DNA of 64,000 nt, from contig NZ_LT717701.1 of NCBI RefSeq assembly GCF_900157385.1, positions 124,001 to 188,000 on the forward strand, in the 5' to 3' direction. Both the position numbers and the translations under genes were made by a program. This document shows positions 1 to 7,898 of the stretch, piece by piece (position 1 is the stretch's first letter; every line of letters begins with the position of its first letter). The stretch comes from Mycobacterium terramassiliense (lineage in GTDB: Bacteria > Actinomycetota > Actinomycetes > Mycobacteriales > Mycobacteriaceae). The notes beneath the pieces are model-generated. The model ran no database searches. It saw only the letters and a list, made by a program, of their open reading frames with translations, and was not told the DNA's origin.

Positions 1-8
1 CCAGCACT

Positions 9-899
9 TCAACTTTCGGCGCGCAGGAAGGCCCTCAGGCGGTCGAGGACCAGCTCGGGGCGCTCCTCGACGATCCAGTGGCCGGCGCCCTCGACGATCT
101 CGACCTCGAAATCGCTGATGCGGTCGGCGTATCCGTCCAGCAGGTCCACCGTGAGCACGGGATCCTTCGTCCCACTCAGCCAGCGGACCGGCACCTCGAC
201 GCGGGCGTCGTTGTATTCGCCGCGCAGCCAGCGCAGCAGCTCCGTGCTCAGGAAGGTGCGATACCACCGCGAGCCCGCCAACGCATGCCCGGGCTGGCGC
301 ATGCACTCGATGTAGAAGCGGACGTCGGCCTCGGGCACCAGGTAGTCCCCGCCGACCCACGAGGCCAGCATCCGATAGAACCGGGCCTTCGGATCGCCGA
401 CCACGCGCGGGCCGATCACCGGCAGCGCTATCGGGATTTGGTACCAGAACCGCCAGACGTTGCGCAGCAGCTTGAGGTTGGGCTTGGTCCATGGTGCGGA
501 GGTGTTCATCCCGAAAAATCCGCTGACCTTCTCCGGATGACGCAGCATCATCGTGAACGCGACCGGGCCGCCCCAGTCATGGGCGGCCAGTTTGACGGTC
601 GCGACGCCCAAACGGTCCAGGACCGCGGCCAAGTCGTCGGCCATGTCGTTCTTGAGGTATCGGGACGGCGGTGCCGAACTCCACCCCGCCCCCCGGAGGT
701 CGGGGCACAGCACGCGATACCCGTCGGCGGCGAGCGGACCGATCAGTTCGTGCCATTCCCACCAGTTCTGGGGAAAGCCGTGTACGAGCATCACCGCGGG
801 CCCGTGGGCCGGACCGGCGTCCGCGACGTGGATGGTGACACCGTCGCCTAGCTCGATGTACCTGTGTTCGACACCGTCCAGCGCGGGCATAGCGACCAT
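9..899 (-). CDS. ephF: Epoxide hydrolase-type alpha/beta hydrolase (EphF-like)
   Basis: A 296-residue cytoplasmic alpha/beta hydrolase. The oxyanion-hole motif HGFP is at residues 40-43, and the nucleophile elbow HDWGG puts an Asp (about 108) where epoxide hydrolases and haloalkane dehalogenases have theirs. A late Asp (SGTKDPV) and a His (GAGHW, about 275) complete the triad. The family opens epoxides through an alkyl-enzyme ester. The frame stays open to 1148, but the sequence before MVAMPALDG is low-complexity Arg-rich and unlike the family, so I start at ATG 899; ATG 890 is equally possible. It follows the sulfotransferase on the same strand after a 46-base gap. Sequence and position beside GNAT/fgd2 recall Rv0134 (EphF) of M. 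tuberculosis. The natural substrate is unknown. Confidence 0.85.
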   Translation of the reverse strand: MVAMPALDGVEHRYIELGDGVTIHVADAGPAHGPAVMLVHGFPQNWWEWHELIGPLAADGYRVLCPDLRGAGWSSAPPSRYLKNDMADDLAAVLDRLGVATVKLAAHDWGGPVAFTMMLRHPEKVSGFFGMNTSAPWTKPNLKLLRNVWRFWYQIPIALPVIGPRVVGDPKARFYRMLASWVGGDYLVPEADVRFYIECMRQPGHALAGSRWYRTFLSTELLRWLRGEYNDARVEVPVRWLSGTKDPVLTVDLLDGYADRISDFEVEIVEGAGHWIVEERPELVLDRLRAFLRAES

Positions 900-945
900 G
901 TGTTGAGAAGGTACTCGACGCCGCGAAACGCGCGTGCGAACGGGG

Positions 946-2181
946 TTAGCCCAGGAACCGTTCCAGATAGGACGCGAAGCGCGCCCGCAGGCTGTCCTCC
1001 GCGAGCCCGAACATCTCGTAAGAGGTTTCGACGTTTCCGAGCCGGCCGCGCTGGTGGTCCGAAAGGTAGTCGGCGACCGCCCCGCGCACCGGTTCCGTGA
1101 ACGGCTCGCCGGCCAGCGCGTACACCCGCTCAGCGACGCCGAGTTCATCGGCCATGAAATCGTCGAAGCGAACGTCGATCGAGCGTTCCGGACCGATCGT
1201 GTCGCGGTCGCGGACGAGTGCCGCCAGCATCTGGTCGAGCCGGTCGACCCAGTATCGGGCGATCTGCGGCACCGGCACGGGCGAGCGGTGCATGCGCGCC
1301 GAGTAGGTGATCATCGCGATCATCGACAGCGCCACGGGGACCGGGTCTCGGTGGGTGAACACCACGATGCTGTCGGGGAAAACGCGGTCCAACACCGGCA
1401 CCTGCTCGAGGTGCTGGGGCGACTTGAGCAGCCAGCGCCGCCCGCCGCGCAGAAACTGCATGGCCTTGAGTTGCCGGGCGAGGTATGCGTAGTGCCGCGT
1501 CTGATCGTGGGCCTGGTAGTAGTCGCGCCAGCGCGGCACGTCGGCCAGCGTTTCGAAGAGCATCGTCGAAAAGTCGTTGGCCAGCAGCTGAATTTCTTCG
1601 TGGACGTGATCGGTGGTCATCTCGTGCATGAGCGGGAAATACGGCATCACGGTGTTGATCACCCCGACCCCGACGTCCATCCGGACCCGCCGCGGGTCGG
1701 GCTCGAGGCCCGCCTCCTGCGGCAGCGGAAACGGTTCGACACTTTCCCAGTACGGCATGGTGCGGAAGGTGGGCGCCGCCGCGAGCAGGTTGTGCAGATG
1801 GGTGGTTCCGGTGCGGGGCAGGCCGGCGATCACGATCGGCGGCACCAGCTCGATGTCGTCGATGTCGGGATGCCGGCTCAGCAGGTCGCTGAACAGGAGC
1901 CGGTTCTTGAGCAGCTGCAGCAGCTGCGCGTAGAAGTTGACCGCGCCCGCCGCGTGCAACCCGTCGATCTCGCGCAGCGCGGCGAGGTACACGTCGAGCC
2001 GTTCTCGATAGTCCTCCGGACCGAAATCGGTCAGGCCGGTATCGGCGGCGGCCCGGGCATGCAGCGCGTCGGCGTCCAGCGGACAGTCCGGCGCCAGCGT
2101 CGCCATCATGTCGAGAATTTGCTGCGCCTCGACACTGAAGCGGGGCTGGGCGAGGTCGTCGAGGCGTACGGCGTCGGTCAC
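946..2181 (-). CDS. PAPS-dependent sulfotransferase family protein
   Basis: A 411-residue member of the bacterial/mycobacterial sulfotransferase family, which moves sulfate from PAPS to a hydroxyl on a small molecule or lipid. The 5'-phosphosulfate loop reads GLPRTGTT at residues 120-127. The second PAPS-binding strand (VVFTHRDP and the following Ser-containing helix) lies near residue 265. The N-terminal 110 residues are helical and typical of mycobacterial Stf-like proteins. The start is GTG 2181, only 28 bases from the divergent TetR gene, so both promoters must share this short gap. The TetR protein is the obvious candidate regulator. The acceptor substrate cannot be told from sequence. 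Confidence 0.85.
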   Translation of the reverse strand: MTDAVRLDDLAQPRFSVEAQQILDMMATLAPDCPLDADALHARAAADTGLTDFGPEDYRERLDVYLAALREIDGLHAAGAVNFYAQLLQLLKNRLLFSDLLSRHPDIDDIELVPPIVIAGLPRTGTTHLHNLLAAAPTFRTMPYWESVEPFPLPQEAGLEPDPRRVRMDVGVGVINTVMPYFPLMHEMTTDHVHEEIQLLANDFSTMLFETLADVPRWRDYYQAHDQTRHYAYLARQLKAMQFLRGGRRWLLKSPQHLEQVPVLDRVFPDSIVVFTHRDPVPVALSMIAMITYSARMHRSPVPVPQIARYWVDRLDQMLAALVRDRDTIGPERSIDVRFDDFMADELGVAERVYALAGEPFTEPVRGAVADYLSDHQRGRLGNVETSYEMFGLAEDSLRARFASYLERFLG

Positions 2182-2192
2182 GGCGACTTATG

Positions 2193-2210
2193 TTACTCTC
2201 GGTTTCGTAA
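2193..2210. promoter_or_regulatory. Possible TetR operator between divergent genes
   Basis: The 28-base gap between the sulfotransferase and tetR starts holds a short dyad, TTAC-N10-GTAA, whose right arm touches the tetR ATG. Position and symmetry suit an autoregulatory TetR site. The arms are only four bases, so this is weak. Confidence 0.3.
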
Positions 2211-2785
2211 TGGTAGTGGATTTTGGCCGACCCCGCGACCCACGCATCGACGGCGCGGTGCTGAGCGCGACCGTCGAACTGCTCGCCGAGACGGGTTATG
2301 CCGGACTGTTGGTCTCCGCGATCGCCGAACGGGCCGGCACCAGCAAGCCCGCGATCTATCGCCGGTGGCCGAGCAAGGCGCACCTCGTCCACGAGGCGGT
2401 GTTTCCGATCGGCGCGGCAACCGAGCTGCCCGATACCGGAACGTTGCCCGAGGACCTGCGCGAAATGGTCCGTCGCTCAATGGCTTTCCTGACGACACCG
2501 CCTGCCAGGGCGGCCCTACCCGGCCTGGTCGCCGAAATGGCCGCGGACCCAACCCTGCACTCGGCGCTGTTGGAACGATTCGCCGGAGTCATCGGCGGCG
2601 GCCTCGCCGAGTTGCTGCGGCGGGCCGCGGGCCGCGGCGAGGTTCGGCCCGACGTGACCGCCGCCGAATTGACCGAGGCCATCGCCGGCATCACTCTGAT
2701 GGGCCTTTTGACCCGCGTCGGTGAGCTCGACGACGCGTGGGTCGACCGCACGACGATGTTGCTCCTGAAGGGAATCAGCGCATGA
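2210..2785 (+). CDS. TetR/AcrR family transcriptional regulator
   Basis: A 191-residue one-component repressor. The N-terminal helix-turn-helix includes SAIAERAGTSKPAIYRRW (about residues 30-50), with the usual Tyr-Arg-Arg-Trp recognition-helix end and K(A/D)HLV. The C-terminal domain is a TetR_C ligand domain with no recognisable specificity. The frame is open upstream to 2108, but that part overlaps the divergent sulfotransferase and is not TetR-like, so ATG 2210 is used. Its TGA overlaps the next gene's ATG (ATGA), so the two are translationally coupled. It probably represses itself, the DUF1214 gene and the divergent sulfotransferase. Confidence 0.85.
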   Translation: MVVDFGRPRDPRIDGAVLSATVELLAETGYAGLLVSAIAERAGTSKPAIYRRWPSKAHLVHEAVFPIGAATELPDTGTLPEDLREMVRRSMAFLTTPPARAALPGLVAEMAADPTLHSALLERFAGVIGGGLAELLRRAAGRGEVRPDVTAAELTEAIAGITLMGLLTRVGELDDAWVDRTTMLLLKGISA

Positions 2786-3885
2786 CGCACGAATCGACCA
2801 CCGCGTGGAGAGAGCTACTGGCCACCCTCGGGGATCTTGACCGCGGCTTCCTCGAGGGCGACCGGGCGGTGACCGATGACCGTCACATCGCCGACGGCTA
2901 CCGCACCCTGGCCACCACGCTGGGCGTCGCCCTGGACGCCTACCTGTTCCCCGAGCCCGGCCGGCCGCAGTTCGTCGCGGTGAACACGCCGTTCCGCCGC
3001 GACCGCCGCTGGGGCGGCGACAACACCGACGCCTACTACTACCTGTGCCCGGTCGATCCGGAGCGGCGCTACCGCATCAGTGGCAATCGCGGTGACAGCG
3101 CGTACTTTTCGGTGACGGCCTACAACGAGCCGTCGCCCGGCGCCTGGTCGGACCGGGTCGTGTCGATAGTCCGCGACACTGACCTTGACGTCGACGCCGA
3201 CGGCAACTTCAGCTTCGACTTCCCCCCGACACCCGACGCGGCCGTGCTGATGACCCGCGACTACCAGGCCGATCCGCTGACCGGGCGCCCGGTCGTCTGG
3301 CAGATCGAGGCGCTCGACGAGCCGGACCCGATTCGGCACGGCGACGCCGAGACGGCCGCGAGCCTGCGCGCGGCCGCCACCTGGCTGCGCACGATGTTCG
3401 CCATCGTCCCGCTGGCCGTCGGGACGCGGGTGGATGATCAACATGGGTTGGGACACGAGACCGCCCATGCCGCCAACGAATTCGCCGATCCCTACCAGGT
3501 GCCCGACGCCAACTTCGGCTGGTCGGCGCGCGATGCCTGTTACTCCTACGGCAGCTTCGTGCTCGACGACGACGAGGCGCTGGTGATCACCCACCGACCA
3601 CCCGCATGCAGGTTCTGGAACCTGGTCGTGTGGAACCAGTTCATGGCCACCTTCGGCGCGTCGGATGCGCGCTGCTCGGTCAACGGGCACAGCGCCGCGC
3701 TCAACAGCGACGGGTCGGTGACCGTCGTCTTGTCGCGCGCGATGACGGCGCACCCGAATTCGCTGACCACGCTGGACTATCCACGCGGCAACCTCGCCTT
3801 CCGCTGGTTCCTGGCCGATGGGGTGCCGAAGCGCCCGGAGGTGAAACTCGTGAAGGCGGCCGAGGCCCCGACCGCCACCACCTAG
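2782..3885 (+). CDS. DUF1214-domain protein
   Basis: A 367-residue protein with a C-terminal DUF1214-type domain (about residues 250-350, ending in an RWFLADGVPKRPEVKL-like strand). The N-terminal half is the one usual in mycobacterial members, with a repeated Tyr-rich segment NTDAYYYL near residue 90. The biochemical role of the family is unknown; members often sit beside TetR regulators, sulfotransferases and lipid enzymes, as here. The ATG overlaps the tetR stop by four bases. There is no signal peptide or transmembrane helix, so it is probably cytoplasmic. Next comes a convergent gene. Confidence 0.75.
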   Translation: MTHESTTAWRELLATLGDLDRGFLEGDRAVTDDRHIADGYRTLATTLGVALDAYLFPEPGRPQFVAVNTPFRRDRRWGGDNTDAYYYLCPVDPERRYRISGNRGDSAYFSVTAYNEPSPGAWSDRVVSIVRDTDLDVDADGNFSFDFPPTPDAAVLMTRDYQADPLTGRPVVWQIEALDEPDPIRHGDAETAASLRAAATWLRTMFAIVPLAVGTRVDDQHGLGHETAHAANEFADPYQVPDANFGWSARDACYSYGSFVLDDDEALVITHRPPACRFWNLVVWNQFMATFGASDARCSVNGHSAALNSDGSVTVVLSRAMTAHPNSLTTLDYPRGNLAFRWFLADGVPKRPEVKLVKAAEAPTATT

Positions 3886-3924
3886 CCCGCCGCAGGTGGG
3901 CCCTGGGTACGGAAAGCGGCGGGC
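3885..3924. terminator. Possible bidirectional terminator hairpin
   Basis: A perfect nine-base inverted repeat, GCCCGCCGC / GCGGCGGGC, separated by 22 bases, lies between the convergent DUF1214 and LLM genes. There is no T-tract, and the loop is long, so the assignment is tentative. Confidence 0.35.
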
Positions 3925-3954
3925 GAATTCGTGCCTAAGCCCCACGCTCAGCGC

Positions 3955-4995
3955 TCAGACTTCGCCGACCAACTCGATGGCGCGGCCGAGCGTGCGCAGT
4001 TTGGCTTCTAGCGTGTCCCCGGCGGGATACAGCCGCACGGTGTTCACGCCGGCGTCTCGCCACACCGCAAGCCGCGCGCGGACCATCTCCTCCGTACCGA
4101 TGAGCGTGGTGGCCAGCACCATTTCGTCGGTCACCAACCCCGCCGCGCCGTCTCGGTCGCCGCGCTGCCAGCGATCGCGTACCTCTGCGGCGATCTCGGC
4201 CCAGCCCTGCCGGCTGTAGGCCTGGTTGTAGTAGTTGGTGCTCGACGACCCCATGCCGCCCAGGCTGAAGGCGAGCTCCTTCTTGCGGCCCGCGATCATC
4301 CCGCGCAGCTCGTCCTCGTCCGCGGCGAAGGCGACCTCGGCGCCCTGGCAGATGTCGATGTCGGCGCGGCCGCGGCCGGCGGCGGCCAAGCCCTCGTCCA
4401 GGTGGGCAAAGTAGGCGTCCCCGGCGCCCTCCGGCACGAAGCTGGTGCCCAGCCACCCATCGGCGATCCGCCCGGTCAGCCGCAGCATCGCGGGTGACAG
4501 CGCCGCCAGGTAGATCGGGACCGCGTGCTCGGGCCGGGTCGACAACCGCATCGGCACCGCTTCACCGCCGGGCCGCGGGATCTGGAATTCCTTGCCGGAG
4601 TAGGAGATCTTGCCTCCGCCGAACGCCTGCCGCACGACGTCGACGGTTTCGGCGATACGCGCCAGCGGCCGCTCGAACGCGACGCCGTGCAGGCCCTCGA
4701 TCACCTGCGGGCCCGACGCCCCCAGCCCCAGCAGGAACCGCCCGTTCGACAGGTTGGCCAGTGTGATCGCGGTCTGCGCTACCAGCACGGGCGAGCGGGT
4801 GCCGACCTGCAGGATGCCGGAGCCGAGCAACATCCGGTCGGTTCGCGCCGCGAGGTAGCCTAGGGCCGACGGCGCGTCCGCACCCCACGCCTCGGCCACC
4901 CAACACACGTCCAGACCCAGCTTTTCCGCCTCGACGGCGAAGGTGACGACTTCGGTTGCGGCGCTGGATAACTCAACCGTCGTCGCGGTCCGCAT
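3955..4995 (-). CDS. LLM-class F420-dependent oxidoreductase
   Basis: A 346-residue luciferase-like monooxygenase-fold protein of the kind that uses coenzyme F420 in actinobacteria. The early segment GLDVCWVAEAWGADA, the ILQVGTRSPVLVAQTA strand, the LGLGASGPQVIEGLHG loop and the late IADGWLGTSF segment are in the order seen in the family. Its ATG overlaps the stop codon of the SRPBCC gene (TGATG), so the two are co-translated. The open frame continues upstream to 5157, but that is antisense to the SRPBCC gene. The substrate is unknown; the SRPBCC partner hints at a hydrophobic ligand. Confidence 0.85.
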   Translation of the reverse strand: MRTATTVELSSAATEVVTFAVEAEKLGLDVCWVAEAWGADAPSALGYLAARTDRMLLGSGILQVGTRSPVLVAQTAITLANLSNGRFLLGLGASGPQVIEGLHGVAFERPLARIAETVDVVRQAFGGGKISYSGKEFQIPRPGGEAVPMRLSTRPEHAVPIYLAALSPAMLRLTGRIADGWLGTSFVPEGAGDAYFAHLDEGLAAAGRGRADIDICQGAEVAFAADEDELRGMIAGRKKELAFSLGGMGSSSTNYYNQAYSRQGWAEIAAEVRDRWQRGDRDGAAGLVTDEMVLATTLIGTEEMVRARLAVWRDAGVNTVRLYPAGDTLEAKLRTLGRAIELVGEV

Positions 4996-5519
4996 CAACG
5001 CACTCCGCGTTCGGCCAGCCTCTTGATGGCGGCCAGCGTCTTGCCGATCGCGGCCTCGAACTCCCGCATCCGCACGAAGACGATCTTTTCCTCTTTGTCG
5101 GGCATCGATTCGATGGCCGACGACAACCCCGACCGGCCCGGGCCCATCTGCATCCAAAAGCTCAGGCTGGTCCCGCCGTCACGCGGCGCCAGCCTAAACC
5201 GCCAGGTCGCCGAAGGGTTTTTGATTTCGCCTACCGCCCAAGCGAATTCGCGCGGGTGATCGCAGGCGACAATCTGCGAGGTGGTGGTCCACTGGCCGAA
5301 CGCCTCGTGCTCGTTGTGTCCGAGGAAGCGGGCGCCGACGCGAGGCCGGTCCGATCCATCGGCCCATTCCACGGCCTTCAACTCGTTGCTGAACGTGGGC
5401 ATCAGCTCGATGTCGGAAATCAGGTCCCACACCCGCTCCGGGTCGGCGTCGATCCACGTCGAGGCCTCCACCGTCGGGGTGTCCGCGTAGCGCGCGCCGG
5501 TCCATTCCACGGACCTCAT
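4995..5519 (-). CDS. SRPBCC (START-like) family protein
   Basis: A 174-residue polyketide cyclase/dehydrase-type SRPBCC protein. The N-terminal strand and helix (VEASTWIDADPERVWDLISD, about residues 15-35) are typical of the helix-grip fold, as is the long C-terminal helix that caps the ligand cavity. These proteins bind or process hydrophobic ligands, and some catalyse cyclisation or dehydration. It is the first gene of a two-gene unit with the LLM oxidoreductase, coupled by a one-base stop/start overlap. No catalytic residue can be assigned. Confidence 0.75.
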   Translation of the reverse strand: MRSVEWTGARYADTPTVEASTWIDADPERVWDLISDIELMPTFSNELKAVEWADGSDRPRVGARFLGHNEHEAFGQWTTTSQIVACDHPREFAWAVGEIKNPSATWRFRLAPRDGGTSLSFWMQMGPGRSGLSSAIESMPDKEEKIVFVRMREFEAAIGKTLAAIKRLAERGVR

Positions 5520-5594
5520 TGTCCCCCTCGCCCGGCGCGAGGCAATGCCCCCCGACGGATATCGGGGGGCGCTGGCCTCGGCGCAGCCTCAGGC

Positions 5595-6701
5595 TCAGGC
5601 GGCGACGGCGACCCGATCGGCGGGCTGGTCGGGGCTGGGCTTCCGCGTCCACGAGTCCGGGAAGGTCAGCTTGACGATCTTGCGGACGACGGTGCCGAAC
5701 TGCCTCATCAGCGGGCCGCGGTTGTAGGGGATGCCGTATCGCTGGCAGATCTCCTGCACTTCCGGCGCGATGTCGGCGTACCGGCGCGCCGGCATGTCGG
5801 GGAACAGGTGGTGCTCGATCTGGTGCGAGAGGTTTCCGGACAACAGGTGAAAAAGCTTGCCCCCGGTCAGGTTTGCCGACCCCAGGACCTGGCGGAAGTA
5901 CCACATGCCGCGGGACTCGTCCTGGGTCTCCTCGACGGTGAACTCCTGGGTGCCGTCCGGGAAGTGGCCGCAGAAGATGATCATGTACGACCACACGTTG
6001 CGCATCAGGTTGGCCGACATGTTGCCGGCAAAGACGAACGGGGCGAACGGCCCGGCAAGCAGCGGGAAGGCGACATAGTCCTTGAGCGTCTGCCGGCGGG
6101 TCTTCTGCCAGATCTCGCGCAGCACCTCGCGCTTGTCGCGCAGCCGGATCTCCCCGGAGCGGATGCGCTCGGTCTCCAGCTCGTGCAGCGCGACGCCGTA
6201 CTGGAACAGCACCATGAGCAGGAAGGCGTACACCGGGTTGCCGATGAAGTATGGCGTCCAGCGCTGGTCCTCGCTCATGCGCAGGATGCCGTAGCCGATG
6301 TCGCGGTCCATCCCCACGATGTTGGTGTGCGTGTGGTGCATGTAGTTGTGCGAATGCCGCCACTGATCGGCGGGGCAGGCCGTGTCCCACTCGAAGGAGC
6401 GGCCGGAGATCGCCGGGTCGCGCATCCAGTCGTACTGCCCATGCATGATGTTGTGGCCGATCTCCATATTGTCCAGGATCTTGGACACGCCCAGCATCGC
6501 GGTGCCCAGCGGCCACGCCGGCGGCAGGAATAGCAGTGCCCGGCCGCCGACTTCCAGCGCGCGCTGCGCTTTGATGACGCGGCGGATGTAGTCGGCGTCC
6601 TCTTCGCCCAGGTCCGCCATCACGCGTTCCTTGATGGCGTCGAGCTCGCGGCCGAACGCCTCGGCCTGCTCGGGGATCAGGGTAATTTTGTTGTCTGACA
6701 T
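5595..6701 (-). CDS. DesA3-type membrane fatty acyl-CoA desaturase
   Basis: A 368-residue integral-membrane di-iron desaturase. The three histidine clusters are HNIMH (83-87), HSHNYMHH (116-123) and HQIEHH (about 300), with hydrophobic segments between them. It closely resembles M. tuberculosis DesA3 (Rv3229c, stearoyl-CoA delta-9 desaturase) but lacks that protein's long basic C-terminal tail. It is preceded by a strong Shine-Dalgarno (AAGGAGAGGAG), which fixes ATG 6701. The upstream gene, 26 bases away, encodes the flavin/2Fe-2S reductase, the same pairing as Rv3230c-Rv3229c. The product is expected to place a double bond in a long-chain acyl-CoA at the inner membrane. Control by the divergent FabR/DesT-like TetR is likely. 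Confidence 0.88.
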   Translation of the reverse strand: MSDNKITLIPEQAEAFGRELDAIKERVMADLGEEDADYIRRVIKAQRALEVGGRALLFLPPAWPLGTAMLGVSKILDNMEIGHNIMHGQYDWMRDPAISGRSFEWDTACPADQWRHSHNYMHHTHTNIVGMDRDIGYGILRMSEDQRWTPYFIGNPVYAFLLMVLFQYGVALHELETERIRSGEIRLRDKREVLREIWQKTRRQTLKDYVAFPLLAGPFAPFVFAGNMSANLMRNVWSYMIIFCGHFPDGTQEFTVEETQDESRGMWYFRQVLGSANLTGGKLFHLLSGNLSHQIEHHLFPDMPARRYADIAPEVQEICQRYGIPYNRGPLMRQFGTVVRKIVKLTFPDSWTRKPSPDQPADRVAVAA

Positions 6702-6727
6702 GGCATTTCTCCTCTCCTTGGTGAGAG

Positions 6728-7822
6728 TTAGAGGGATAGGTCGACGTCGCCGACCGGGACGGACACGCAGATCTGCACATCCTCGTCGGGTTGGGTCGAC
6801 ACCGCGCCGGTGACCAAGTTGCGCACGGTTCCGGCGGTCTTGAGCCGCGTGCACGTGTGGCAGATGCCCATCCGGCACCCACTCTGCGGCGTCAGCCCGG
6901 CCGACTCGGCCTGCTCCAGCAGCGACCGGCCGTCGTCGACGACGTCGATCCCGCTGTCGGCGAACGTGATTCGCCCGCCCGTCGGGTCGGCCGGTGCGTC
7001 GAGCACCGGCGGCACGAAGCTTTCGGTGTAGACGTTGCCGCAGTGTTTCCGCACCGCCTCGACCAAAGCCGGCGGCCCGCAGACGAATACCGCGTCCGGG
7101 TTGGGCAGGGCGGCGGCCAGGTGCTCCGGCCCGAAGCGGCCGACGAGGTCGCCAGCGCCGGAGCGGGTGTAACCGTGCAGGACGCGGATGCCGGACCGAT
7201 CGTGGTGGGCGGCCAGCTCGTCGCGGTAGCACGCCTCGGCGGGCGTGCGGGCGTAGTGCACGAAGGCGACCTCGCCCCGGTGGCGCTCGGCGATCAGCGT
7301 GCGCAGCATCGCCATGACCGGCGTGATGCCGCTTCCGCCGGAGACGAGCAGGATCCGGCGCGGCCGTACCGCGGGCAATACGAAGTCGCCGCCGACGCCG
7401 GCCAGGCCGACCACCATGCCGCGGTGGGCCCGCTCGTACAGGTAGCTCGAGACCAGCCCACCGTCGTGGTGGCCGATCGTCAGCTCGAGGGTGGCGCCGC
7501 CTTCGGCATTGGCCGGCGAGTAGCAGCGGCTGTGCCGGCGACCGTCGATGTCGACGGTGAGGTTGACGTACTGGCCGGCTTGGACGGTGTACTTGGACGT
7601 GAAGGTCTCATTGGGGGCGAGCGTGAGCGTGACGCTGCGCGGCGTGGTGCGGCGCACGTCGATGACCTTGGCGCGGGCCTCGCCCAGCGTCCAGGTCGGC
7701 GCCACCAGCTCGGTGTACCGGTCCACGCCGTGCGGACCGGTGAGCAGGTCCAGCAGGTCCGAACCCAGCACTCGCTTCCGCAATGTTTGCGCGAGATTCC
7801 GAGTCGCTGTTTGAGTGAACAT
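6728..7822 (-). CDS. Desaturase electron-transfer reductase (FAD, NAD(P)H, 2Fe-2S)
   Basis: A 364-residue reductase resembling Rv3230c. The FAD-binding barrel contains the RxYS-type motif SRCYSPAN. It is followed by an NAD(P)-binding domain (ILLVSGGSGITPVMAM) and a C-terminal plant-type ferredoxin domain with cysteines in CRMGICHTC and a fourth in VQICVSVP. It would pass electrons from NAD(P)H to the downstream desaturase. I start at ATG 7822. A TTGACT box at 7858-7853 lies at -36 to -31 relative to this A, so the mRNA may be leaderless. Its start codon lies inside a palindromic operator candidate. Confidence 0.87.
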   Translation of the reverse strand: MFTQTATRNLAQTLRKRVLGSDLLDLLTGPHGVDRYTELVAPTWTLGEARAKVIDVRRTTPRSVTLTLAPNETFTSKYTVQAGQYVNLTVDIDGRRHSRCYSPANAEGGATLELTIGHHDGGLVSSYLYERAHRGMVVGLAGVGGDFVLPAVRPRRILLVSGGSGITPVMAMLRTLIAERHRGEVAFVHYARTPAEACYRDELAAHHDRSGIRVLHGYTRSGAGDLVGRFGPEHLAAALPNPDAVFVCGPPALVEAVRKHCGNVYTESFVPPVLDAPADPTGGRITFADSGIDVVDDGRSLLEQAESAGLTPQSGCRMGICHTCTRLKTAGTVRNLVTGAVSTQPDEDVQICVSVPVGDVDLSL

Positions 7823-7830
7823 ATGTACAC
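7815..7830. promoter_or_regulatory. Candidate FabR/DesT-type operator over the reductase start
   Basis: GTGAACATATGTACAC is a 16-base palindrome with one mismatched pair. It covers the start codon of the reductase/desaturase operon. The arm GTGAAC recurs in the second site at 7884-7898, where the TetR regulator starts. Confidence 0.55.
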
Positions 7831-7858
7831 CGTGCGACCAGACCGCCCTGGTAGTCAA
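7829..7858 (-). promoter_or_regulatory. Candidate promoter of the desaturase operon
   Basis: On the minus strand TTGACT (7858-7853) is followed after 18 bases by CACGGT (7834-7829), a poor -10 hexamer. Together they would start transcription at or next to the ATG at 7822. The -10 region partly overlaps the operator candidate, which suits repression by steric block. Confidence 0.4.
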
Positions 7859-7879
7859 GGGTTTTGTGCCTGTTTGTGG

Positions 7880-7898
7880 TAGGGTTCACATAGTGAAC
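7880..7898 (+). promoter_or_regulatory. Candidate -10 box and operator at the tetR start
   Basis: TAGGGT (7880-7885) has the TANNNT form and ends seven bases before GTG 7893, as in leaderless mycobacterial genes. A perfect inverted repeat, GTTCAC-ATA-GTGAAC (7884-7898), overlaps both this hexamer and the start codon, which fits autoregulation. Confidence 0.5.

Noticed and set aside
934-2724. A 596-codon open frame on the plus strand
   Set aside because: It is antisense to the sulfotransferase and partly overlaps tetR. The product is Arg/His/Val-rich without any family motif; it is a GC-driven shadow frame.
5194-6882. A 562-codon minus-strand frame
   Set aside because: It is out of frame with the desaturase and SRPBCC genes, which have clear motifs and ribosome-binding sites; its product is Arg/Pro-rich.
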